Source: Alkalispirochaeta americana (GTDB taxonomy: Bacteria; Spirochaetota; Spirochaetia; DSM-27196; Alkalispirochaetaceae). Taken from it: DNA of 64,000 bases. Below are positions 44,256-51,830 of this stretch, piece after piece. The position numbers and the translations under genes are program-made. The stretch spans positions 301,036 through 365,035 of the forward strand of contig NZ_FTMS01000001.1 of assembly GCF_900156105.1 (NCBI RefSeq). The letters run 5' to 3'. The notes beneath the pieces were generated by a model. That model was not told where the DNA came from. It did no database searches and was given only the letters and a program-made list of their open reading frames with translations. How positions within the stretch are numbered: position 1 is the first letter of the stretch; each line of letters begins with the position of its first letter.

Positions 44256-44786
44256 GTGGGAGATTTTTTTCATCAGGTACCAAAGACAGTTCAGGAGCAT
44301 CTGCGCCGAATAACCGCTACATCGGGGTTGCCCGATACCGGGGAATCGCTGGAGCTGATCGCCCAGGGGTGGCTCGAGAAAAGAGACCTCTTCGAGCAGC
44401 GTCAGGAGGAGCATGGTCTGAGCGAGGTTTCGTCGTTCTCCGCCGATGAGGCCCACGGGGCGCTGGTCCTGACCTACTCGGGCTCCCTTATTACGGTGGG
44501 CCCTCTTGCCGAGGAAGGGCGGCGGGTGGAGTACACCTCGATCGGTTTGCGCCAGGATGTTCCCGATGCGGCCACGGCCGAGGCAACCGATCTGACTGCC
44601 GATCTTGCCGTGAATGATCTGGCCTCTTTTTCCCGGGGGCCGATTCACACAAGCTCTGCCGTTTTTGCCATTGCACTTGTGGAGGAGGACATGGATCAGG
44701 ACGAGGAGCAGGAGCTGCTTGCAGGGGTCACCCAGGTGCTGGCCCGGGATTTTGTTGAGGTCAACAAGACGCTCCTCCGGGAGTGA
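44256..44786 (+). CDS. Stand-alone paralogue of the HU-fusion N-terminal domain
   Basis: 176 residues from GTG 44256, set by GGGAGG 4 bases upstream; the frame is open far upstream but without a start signal. It contains WLEKRDLFEQRQ, GALVLTYSGSLITVGP and EYTSIGLRQDVPD, matching the N-terminal domain of the divergent 43192-44109 protein nearly end to end. No signal peptide or membrane segment. The family is not recognised. First gene of the phosphatase-kinase operon, 7 bases before the phosphatase ATG. Confidence 0.75.
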   Translation: MGDFFHQVPKTVQEHLRRITATSGLPDTGESLELIAQGWLEKRDLFEQRQEEHGLSEVSSFSADEAHGALVLTYSGSLITVGPLAEEGRRVEYTSIGLRQDVPDAATAEATDLTADLAVNDLASFSRGPIHTSSAVFAIALVEEDMDQDEEQELLAGVTQVLARDFVEVNKTLLRE

Positions 44787-44793
44787 CCGTCCA

Positions 44794-45870
44794 ATGGGTT
44801 TTGGGGACGATCTGGCTCCCGGGGACGAATCATTTCGGGAGCGTTTTGACCGGATTTTGCGACGGAAGAAGCCCCCCGGCCCCGGGGAGCTGGCCGGTGA
44901 TATGGAGCGGGCCTGCGCCGTTCTGGAGAGCGAGCCCTCCCGCCAACGCCCCCCCGACAAGGAGGGGCTGCCCGGGGGGATCGTGCACCTTCGCCCCGAG
45001 CTTCCTCTGGTGGTGCTGCCCGATATCCACGCCCGCCTGGACCTGCTGGCCTGCGCCCTGAAGGCTTCCTTCCCCGATCATGGAATCGATCAGCCTCTTC
45101 TGGAGGCTCTGGAGCAGGATCGGGCGCAACTGCTTTTTCTGGGGGACTACGTTCATTCCGAGGCTCGGGCCCGGGAGCGCTGGCTCAAGGCGTACAAGGA
45201 ATTTACCCGGGGGTTTCGCAAACACGCCTCCATGGACGAGGAGATGCGGGAGAGCCTGGGGGTTCTGCAGGTTGTGGCCCTTCTGAAAACCTTCTATCCT
45301 GACCGGGTTCACGGGTTGAAGGGCAACCACGAGAACATCACCAACGAGAAGGGCCAGGGGAACCATCCCTTCGGCAAGTTTGTTCTGGAGGGGGCCATGG
45401 TGGTGGAGTATATGAAGCGGTTTTACCCGGGTGCTCCCCTGGAGGCCCTATACCGCTTCGAGAAGGGGTTGCCCCTCCTGGCCGTGGGACAGTCCCTTCT
45501 GGCGAGTCACGCCGAACCGGCCCGTTTTTTTGACACCTCCCGGGTGATCAACTACCGGAGCAACCCCGATGTGGTGGAGGGGCTTTCCTGGACCGATAAC
45601 GGCCAGGCCCGGGAGGGAAGCGTGGCGGCCATGCTCGATCACTACCTGCGGTGCGGAGCGTCTCCCGAGGCGGTCTATCTGGGGGGGCACCGGCCAGTGG
45701 CGGGCATGTATGCCCTGCGGGCCCAGGGGCGGTTTGTGCAGTTTCACAACCCCGATCTCCATGTTGCTGCCCTGCCACCGGTGAATCGGCCCTTCGATCT
45801 CCAGCGGGACATCGTGAATCTTCAGGACCTTTCAGATCAGGGGGAAGCCCGGCATGGCAAAAACAGTTGA
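44794..45870 (+). CDS. PPP/metallophosphoesterase-type protein phosphatase
   Basis: 358 residues from ATG 44794. The metal-binding motifs occur in order: LPDIHARLDLL (GDxH-like, here PDIH), FLGDYVHSEA (GDYVxx), LKGNHENI (GNHE), ASHAEP and GGHRPVAG. These suit a calcineurin-like phosphatase, and the GDY/GNHE spacing recalls PPP protein phosphatases. The gene overlaps the Ser/Thr kinase gene by 17 bases, so it is the probable opposing enzyme. Bacterial kinase operons more often hold a PPM/PP2C-type phosphatase. Confidence 0.82.
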   Translation: MGFGDDLAPGDESFRERFDRILRRKKPPGPGELAGDMERACAVLESEPSRQRPPDKEGLPGGIVHLRPELPLVVLPDIHARLDLLACALKASFPDHGIDQPLLEALEQDRAQLLFLGDYVHSEARARERWLKAYKEFTRGFRKHASMDEEMRESLGVLQVVALLKTFYPDRVHGLKGNHENITNEKGQGNHPFGKFVLEGAMVVEYMKRFYPGAPLEALYRFEKGLPLLAVGQSLLASHAEPARFFDTSRVINYRSNPDVVEGLSWTDNGQAREGSVAAMLDHYLRCGASPEAVYLGGHRPVAGMYALRAQGRFVQFHNPDLHVAALPPVNRPFDLQRDIVNLQDLSDQGEARHGKNS

Positions 45871-47446
45871 GACCATAGGCAAATACCAGGTGCTTCAGCG
45901 CCTCGCCCAGGGGGGTATGGGGGCGGTCTACACGGCCCGGCACCCCACCCTGGACCGGACGGTGATAATAAAGAAGCTCACCCTTCGGGGAAGCGCCGAC
46001 ATGCGCGAACGCTTCCGCCGGGAGGCGCAGATCATGATGGATTTGCGAAACGACGCCATTGTGGATGTCTACGATCACTTCCGCGAGGGGTCTTCCTACT
46101 ACATCGTCCTGGAATACGTGGAGGGGGTGTCCCTGGAAGAGTTGATCCGGCAGCACCGCTACCTGTCGGAAGATGCGGCCCTGCTGATTTTGCGTGAGGT
46201 GTGCCGGGCCCTGGCCTACGCCCACGAGCGGGGTGTGGTCCACCGTGATATCAAGCCAGCCAACATCCTGATCTCCTCCCGGGGCGAGGTGAAGCTTGTC
46301 GATTTCGGGATTGCCACTATTCACGGTGGTGAGGAGGAATCGGCCCTGACCCGCGAGGGCATGACCCTGGGAACTCCCAGCTATATGGCGCCGGAACAGT
46401 TCCAGAATACCCGTTCCGTGGACCACCGGGCCGATATCTATTCCGTGGGAGTGGTTCTCTACGAGATGGTCACGGGAAAGCGGCCCTATCCCGGCACGTT
46501 CTCGCCCGAGGTGATCTCCCTGATCCAGAAAGGGCGCTATCCCCGGCCTCGAAAGCTGAATCCCCAGGTTTCTCTCTTTACGGCCCGCATGATCGGCAAA
46601 ATGCTGAAGCCTCTTCCGGCGAGGCGCTTTGCCGATCTTAACCAGGTTATCCGCCGTATCAACCGCCGTCTGGGGTTGCGGCCCCACGGCCGGACCGATT
46701 CTCTGGTGGAGGCCTGCCTGGAGGGTGAGGTGCTGCGGGTGCGGCCCCGGCGACGGGGGAGGGTTATCGCTGCGGCAGGTCTGGTGGCGGTGGGCCTTCT
46801 GGCTCTTGTCGTTGCCGGGGGGCTTCACCGGGGGTTGCATCGGGAGTTCTTCCAGGCCGATGCCTGGGGAGCTCTGGATGTAACGGCCCGGGTCCGGAGA
46901 ACCGGTCTGGAAGCGGAGGATATCTTTCTTCGGGGAACCCTCTTCAAGGACGACGGGGATGGCATACCGGCCCTTGAGGAGGGGGCGTTGCGCTTTTCCG
47001 CCCAGGCCGTGGAGGAGACCCCCCAGTATTTTCTCTTCAGGGCAGAACGAAGGCATCTGCCCCCGGGATCGTACCGCGCAAAGATCGAGGCTGGTACCGC
47101 CCTCTGGTGGCATTCCTTTGAGGTGCCGCCCCTGAGGGAGGGGCCGCGTCATCTGGCTGCGGATTTTCTGGATCTGCCCGAGCTCCCCCTGGAGGTTACC
47201 TTCGATGTGAGGGACCGCGAGAGCGGTCGGCGCCTGACCGATGAGGCCGAGATCTTTCTCTTTCTGGAAAACCGCCGCCTTCCCTGGTCGGAAGAAGCGG
47301 CCGCCCGTCTGCGCAGCGGTCGGGTCTATCGCTTTCAGTTTCGCCTTCCCGGGTACCGGGAGCAGCTCTTTAGTCTGGCCATCGGGCCTGAGCAGGCCAG
47401 ACTTCATCTCCAGGTCCACCTGGAACCACTGAAGGAGAGTCCCTGA
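45854..47446 (+). CDS. Hanks-type Ser/Thr protein kinase with one TM segment
   Basis: 530 residues. Kinase domain at about 10-270: glycine loop LAQGGMGAVY (17-26), ATP lysine Lys40, HRDIKPAN with catalytic Asp132, DFG at 150-152, activation segment with TREGMTLGTPSYMAPEQ, and DIYSVGVVLYEMVTGKRPY. Then a basic linker, one membrane helix at about 303-322, and a C-terminal extracytoplasmic region of about 200 residues with beta-rich sequence and no PASTA repeat. It should phosphorylate Ser/Thr in FHA partners nearby. Stop and next start are adjacent. Confidence 0.95.
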   Translation: MAKTVETIGKYQVLQRLAQGGMGAVYTARHPTLDRTVIIKKLTLRGSADMRERFRREAQIMMDLRNDAIVDVYDHFREGSSYYIVLEYVEGVSLEELIRQHRYLSEDAALLILREVCRALAYAHERGVVHRDIKPANILISSRGEVKLVDFGIATIHGGEEESALTREGMTLGTPSYMAPEQFQNTRSVDHRADIYSVGVVLYEMVTGKRPYPGTFSPEVISLIQKGRYPRPRKLNPQVSLFTARMIGKMLKPLPARRFADLNQVIRRINRRLGLRPHGRTDSLVEACLEGEVLRVRPRRRGRVIAAAGLVAVGLLALVVAGGLHRGLHREFFQADAWGALDVTARVRRTGLEAEDIFLRGTLFKDDGDGIPALEEGALRFSAQAVEETPQYFLFRAERRHLPPGSYRAKIEAGTALWWHSFEVPPLREGPRHLAADFLDLPELPLEVTFDVRDRESGRRLTDEAEIFLFLENRRLPWSEEAAARLRSGRVYRFQFRLPGYREQLFSLAIGPEQARLHLQVHLEPLKESP

Positions 47447-49717
47447 ATGTCTCTATTGATACGACGTCTGATATATCTCGCCATGGGAGTGCTGGCGGGG
47501 GTTGCCCTGTGGCCCCTGGTGGAGCTGATGCTGCTGCTCCAGCGGTTTTTTCCTGCCTACCTTGTTTTTAGTATCGCCTCGGGGTTGCTCTTTGGCGCGG
47601 TCATGGGGGCCTTCTTCGGGATGATCGATGGAATTGTGGCGGCCAGGCTCCGCCGGATCATGACCGGGGCCGGCCTGGGCGGGGCGATCGGTGCTGTGGG
47701 GGGAGCGTTGGGGTTTGTTCTGGGCCAGGGGGTTCTCTTCTTTCTGAGCGATCCCGGCCGGGGGGGGCTGATCGTCTCTCGCCTGGCGGGGTGGTCTCTC
47801 CTGGGGGTCTGCGTGGGAGCCTCCGAAGGAATCCGCCGACGGTCCTGGCTGCGAACGGGCATGGGCGTCTCGGGCGGTATTCTGGGGGGGCTTCTGGGAG
47901 GGATTGCCCTGGAGTTTCTTGCCCGCCCCCTGGGGTTTGTGCTCTACGGTTTTCTGGTGGCCGGTTTCTACAGCCTGATCGAGGGGCGTCAGAGCAGGGG
48001 CGTTTTTCGCCTTCTGAACGGCCAGAACAAGGGGAAGGAGTTCATCCTGAACCAGCGGCGCCTTGGTATCGGCTCCTGGTCCGGGAGCGATATTCTTCTT
48101 CAGGGCTATTCTGGCACGGCCCCGCGACACGCCGAGCTTCGCCAGAAGGGGGGAGATCTCTATCTGAAGGCCCTGGTGCCGCCCGAAGAGGGGACCACGA
48201 AACGCAACGATCGTCCTCTGGATCAGGAGACGTCCCCGGTACTGCTCAAGTTCGATGATGTTCTGCAGATCGGCTCGGCCAAGTTTCTCTTTCGGCCCCT
48301 GGCGATGGTGCTGGTTGTTCTGGCTACGCTGGCGATGCCCCAGGAGGGAGCTGCCTGGAACCTGCGGTTGGGCCAGGTGAATACCTCCCGTCTTTTGGGC
48401 CGTCAAACGGTGGATCTCTATCTGGGAATCACCGATCACGAGGGATCGCCCCTGGAGGGGGTGGCCCTGGAAGATCTGCGGGTTCTGGAGTCTGCCGACG
48501 GGAAGAACTTCACCGCCAGGCCGCTTCTTTCCCTGGAAGAGCGGGCCGGGGAGCGGGAAGGGATACGTGTGCTCCTTCTGGTTGACAACTCCGGGAGCAT
48601 GTACCCCGCCAGGATGCCCGGGGTCAAGGCGGCGGTGCGCCAGTTTCTGCAGGATCTGGATCCCTCCCGGGACCGGGTTGGTCTGGCAACATTCAACACT
48701 CATTACCAGCTGCTGACGGCTCCCACAGAGTCTTTTGCCACGGTGGAACTGCTTCTGGAGACAATCAGTCGACCAAAACCGGACGAGGCCTTCACCGAGC
48801 TCTACCGAGCCATTTCCCTGGCAGCAGAGGACCTGGCGGGGGTAGAGGGGCGGCGGGCCGTGCTGATCCTCACCGACGGGGAGAACTACCCCTTTGCGGT
48901 GCATCGGGGAGATCCGCACCCTCTGTACGGAATGGAAACGGTTTCGGCCGGGGAGGCCCGGGATGCGCTCCTTCGCAGGGGCGTGGGAGCCTTCGGGATC
49001 AATTTTGCCGGGGGTACCGATCCTCTTTTTGAGGAGATCGTTCTTCCCAACGGGGGTGTGATTTTTGATGCCGCCGACGGAATCGAGCTGGGGCAGGTAT
49101 ACGGCGAGATTCGCCGGGGAATGCTTCAGGAATATCGTCTGCGCTACCGGGCGGGCACCATCCCCTCGCAGAAACGGTACCTGCGGATAGAGGTTGATGC
49201 TCCTGAGGGGACAGTGAGTCGGGAGGGGGCCTATTTTGCGGGAACCCTCTTTGGCCTTCCCCGGGAAGACTGGAGCCCCCTGACGCTCCTTCTTTTCCCC
49301 GGGGCGCTGGCCGCAGCGGCCCTGCTGGGACGGCTTCGCTTTCTGAACCGCCGGAAGAGCCCCAATCTGGAAATCCTCGGTCTCCGGGGCGGAGCAACCC
49401 GGGTGCTGGATCTTTCGGGTCAGGAGACGGTGATCGGTGCCAGCGCCGATGCCGATCTGACCATGACCTCCTCGCCCGACATGAGGGACCGCCACGCCAC
49501 GATTGTGCGCGACGAGAAGCGGGGGATCTCCACGGTGGTGAGTGCCCAGGAGATCCTGGTGAACAACCAGCGCACCACCCGGCGCGTCCTGGAACCGGGC
49601 GATGTGATCCAGCTTCCGGGCGCTACCCTGGTTTTTGACGACCCCCGGGAGGGGCGGGGTGATGAGGGAAAAAAAGGGGGCGGCCCCGAGGCCGCCCCGA
49701 AGAAACCTTCGACGTGA
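47447..49717 (+). CDS. Membrane protein with FHA, VWA and second FHA domain
   Basis: 756 residues. Glycine-rich N-terminal membrane helices (1-175) are followed by an FHA-like domain at about 185-285 (LLNGQNKGKEFILNQRRLGIG), a hydrophobic segment near 283-300, a VWA domain with MIDAS DNSGSM at about 380-385 and LTDGENYP, a further helix at about 611-630, and a C-terminal FHA-like domain from about 643 (TVIGASADADLTM, RDRHATIV, ILVNNQRTT). The helices imply VWA outside and both FHA parts inside. The last residues KKGGGPEAAPKK are encoded by the antisense terminator of the next gene. Confidence 0.85.
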   Translation: MSLLIRRLIYLAMGVLAGVALWPLVELMLLLQRFFPAYLVFSIASGLLFGAVMGAFFGMIDGIVAARLRRIMTGAGLGGAIGAVGGALGFVLGQGVLFFLSDPGRGGLIVSRLAGWSLLGVCVGASEGIRRRSWLRTGMGVSGGILGGLLGGIALEFLARPLGFVLYGFLVAGFYSLIEGRQSRGVFRLLNGQNKGKEFILNQRRLGIGSWSGSDILLQGYSGTAPRHAELRQKGGDLYLKALVPPEEGTTKRNDRPLDQETSPVLLKFDDVLQIGSAKFLFRPLAMVLVVLATLAMPQEGAAWNLRLGQVNTSRLLGRQTVDLYLGITDHEGSPLEGVALEDLRVLESADGKNFTARPLLSLEERAGEREGIRVLLLVDNSGSMYPARMPGVKAAVRQFLQDLDPSRDRVGLATFNTHYQLLTAPTESFATVELLLETISRPKPDEAFTELYRAISLAAEDLAGVEGRRAVLILTDGENYPFAVHRGDPHPLYGMETVSAGEARDALLRRGVGAFGINFAGGTDPLFEEIVLPNGGVIFDAADGIELGQVYGEIRRGMLQEYRLRYRAGTIPSQKRYLRIEVDAPEGTVSREGAYFAGTLFGLPREDWSPLTLLLFPGALAAAALLGRLRFLNRRKSPNLEILGLRGGATRVLDLSGQETVIGASADADLTMTSSPDMRDRHATIVRDEKRGISTVVSAQEILVNNQRTTRRVLEPGDVIQLPGATLVFDDPREGRGDEGKKGGGPEAAPKKPST
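49672..49699 (-). terminator. Minus-strand terminator lying inside the opposing gene's end
   Basis: On the minus strand, 9-bp stem GGGGCGGCC / GGCCGCCCC with a 4-base loop, followed by a T-run of seven after two C. It ends the PEGA transcript, yet it is located within the last codons of the rightward VWA-FHA gene. Confidence 0.8.
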
Positions 49718-49718
49718 G

Positions 49719-50450
49719 TTAGTCCAGGGACCAGGAGAAGTTGGGCGTGATGGTGTAGCTCTGGCCGGGCAGTACCGATATGTCCTGCCGCAGTTCGAGG
49801 CCGCCGCTTTCCAGAGAGACGGTGTGGCGTCCTGCCGGGAGCTGGAAGGATGAGCCCGACTGGACTTCGCCGTTTACCCGAACCCGCACCAGATTGGAGG
49901 GGTTTCGCTCGCGGGAGTTGAGAAGTCCCGAGGGCATGTTCACCCGAACCGTGGCCAGAGCAGGTTGCAACTGGGCCACCACCCGTTCGTCGCGGTTCAG
50001 ATCCAGGGTGGTCTCCCAGTCCTGGTAGCCCATCTCGGAGACCCGGATGGTGTAGCGCCCCGGCCGCAGACGTTCGCTGTGGTTCGTCATTCCCCGGGGG
50101 TTCCCGTTGATAAAGACCCGGGCACCACGGATGTTGGACTCCACCTGGAGGGTGAACTCCTGGAGCTGAAGGTTGGCTCGCAGGGTCTGATTGCCCGTGA
50201 GCTGTACCGATTGCCGCCAGACCTGGTAGCCCGGGGCCGAGACCTCCACGGTGTGGTTCCCGGCGGGAAGGTTCATGGTGTTTCCCTTGATGACCTCCCC
50301 GTTAATGCTGATCTGGGCGTTGTTCACGTTGGTCTGGACGGTGAGATCGTGGGTGGCCGGGGCCCGGCGGGTTGTGGTCCGCTGGGCCATGGCAGCCGCC
50401 GGCAGGAGAAGTCCTGCCAGCAGAAGGATTACAAATCGTTTCAGGTTCAT
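49719..50450 (-). CDS. PEGA-domain protein
   Basis: 243 residues, AAGGAGACAGGA before the ATG. The signal peptide is FVILLLAGLLLPAAAMA. Three PEGA-type repeats follow: INGEVIKGNTMNLPAGNHTVEVSAPGY, then INGNPRGMTNHSERLRPGRYTIRV, and VNGEVQSGSSFQLPAGRHTVSL. PEGA repeats are short extracytoplasmic beta modules, often tied to envelope or S-layer structures. Function here is unknown. It is encoded next to a lipoprotein on the same strand (15 bases apart) and near another PEGA-like gene at 51831. Confidence 0.88.
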   Translation of the reverse strand: MNLKRFVILLLAGLLLPAAAMAQRTTTRRAPATHDLTVQTNVNNAQISINGEVIKGNTMNLPAGNHTVEVSAPGYQVWRQSVQLTGNQTLRANLQLQEFTLQVESNIRGARVFINGNPRGMTNHSERLRPGRYTIRVSEMGYQDWETTLDLNRDERVVAQLQPALATVRVNMPSGLLNSRERNPSNLVRVRVNGEVQSGSSFQLPAGRHTVSLESGGLELRQDISVLPGQSYTITPNFSWSLD

Positions 50451-50465
50451 TCCTGTCTCCTTACG

Positions 50466-51584
50466 CTACCGGATCCGGTCCACGGCATGGGGGCTGAGGG
50501 AGAGAGATCGGATGCCTATTGGGGTTCTTGGGGTTTCATCATCGAGTTCGGACTCGACCCAGCGGGTCTGGGTGAAGATTTCAAACTCGTTTTTGGGATC
50601 AGGCCCTTCGAATGCCGGAGTGAGTGTAAAAATCTGCAGGGTATCCTCTCCGGTGTTCCAGGGGAGCACCCAGGTGCCGTAGTGCTCACCGGCCTCATTG
50701 CCGCCCTGGTTGAGCATTAGGTGAACCCGGGCGCTGGCTGATTTTTTGCCTGGTTCTCCCGTGAGGGATGTGTTGCCCCGCGTGAAATTATTGACGTAGA
50801 AGCGCAACTCGTCGTCGGGGATGTCATCTCTCTCACCCGGAAGATCATTGGAGAACCAGTCTGCCGGGGTGTTTTCTGGATCTCTGACGGTAATGGTCTC
50901 CACCCGGGGGATTCCGGCGAGGGTACCTACTGTCACATCCCGGTGGAGCTTGATATCGAGACCCTGGGCGGTCCCATCCTTATTTCCGTGCCACACCTTT
51001 CCTCTGGTGTCACCACTACCGGTATAGTAGGTCAAATAAGCGTCCAGGTCGATCGATTCGTCCTGCCACTCCAGCAGGATGGTCAGGGAGTAGACGTCCT
51101 CATTCTCGTAGGCGATCATGGGAGGGGTTTCCAGGGTCGCTCCCGCAACGGTCACCTCCATGGGGACAAAGCTCCAGCCATCTTTTACTCCCTGGATCTT
51201 GTACTGCCCGCCGGTGACTCTGTCCATGATCAATGTAGCCTTATCAGGATCATCGCTGTCTTCCCACTCTTTCCCCTGAACGAAACGACCATGGCTATCC
51301 ACCGTGGCTGTGTAGGCCGGTGTCGACGAATAGAGACCGGTTGCCTGCTTTTGATAGAAGCGGACCACGGCGTCCGCCAGGGTATTGTTTCCGCTGCCCT
51401 TCCAGTATTCAGTGGCAGCCCCTTCGGCAAGGGCGTTCACCACGGAACCTTGAACTACAGAATAGGTAGATAATCTATCCACTGTTTTTGTTTCTGTTTC
51501 CAGAAACAGATCATCGCACCCCGTAAGGGCAAGGACCAGCAACGCTCCCAGCACCACAAAACTAACAGACAGAATCCGTTTCAT
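50466..51584 (-). CDS. Lipoprotein with carboxypeptidase-regulatory-like region
   Basis: 372 residues; AGGAGGATG precedes the ATG. The lipobox LALTGC has Cys23. After a linker, residues about 45-160 show an Ig-like design (VVQGSVVNALAEG, TATVDSHGRFVQG, GGQYKIQGVKDGW) similar to carboxypeptidase-regulatory-like modules; the rest is beta-rich (LTILLEWQDESIDLDAYLTYY). It probably sits on the outer or inner membrane surface. Function is unknown. It is followed closely by the PEGA gene and probably shares its transcript and terminator. Confidence 0.8.
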   Translation of the reverse strand: MKRILSVSFVVLGALLVLALTGCDDLFLETETKTVDRLSTYSVVQGSVVNALAEGAATEYWKGSGNNTLADAVVRFYQKQATGLYSSTPAYTATVDSHGRFVQGKEWEDSDDPDKATLIMDRVTGGQYKIQGVKDGWSFVPMEVTVAGATLETPPMIAYENEDVYSLTILLEWQDESIDLDAYLTYYTGSGDTRGKVWHGNKDGTAQGLDIKLHRDVTVGTLAGIPRVETITVRDPENTPADWFSNDLPGERDDIPDDELRFYVNNFTRGNTSLTGEPGKKSASARVHLMLNQGGNEAGEHYGTWVLPWNTGEDTLQIFTLTPAFEGPDPKNEFEIFTQTRWVESELDDETPRTPIGIRSLSLSPHAVDRIR

Positions 51585-51731
51585 GATCGTTCATCCTCCT
51601 GGATTGTATATGGTATCAGTCTATCAGGCGGCTATTAAAAAAATCTTGAATTTCATAATACCGCCTGCCGCTTTCAGTATCCGCCAAGCCTCGGGGCTTT
51701 GCCAGTCTTTCCGGGGAAATCTCATAAAATA

Positions 51732-51760
51732 TTGCGAAGTAAAAAATAAAAGCCTAGGAT
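51732..51760 (+). promoter_or_regulatory. Candidate promoter of the 51831 gene
   Basis: TTGCGA (51732-51737), a 17-base A-rich spacer and TAGGAT (51755-51760). The leader would be about 65 bases with AAGGAG near the ATG. An inverted repeat CAGGCGG / CCGCCTG (about 51624-51670) lies upstream between the divergent genes. Confidence 0.5.
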
Positions 51761-51830
51761 ATATCCAGGGAGCTTTCCATTCCCGGGATTATGTATCCCC
51801 TGGAGTCGGGGATGCCAAGGAGAAACAAAA

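Noticed and set aside
45548..49495. Two long leftward open frames opposite the kinase and VWA genes
   Set aside because: They are antisense shadows (Gly/Pro/Gln/His-rich, no motifs) of genes with recognisable domains.
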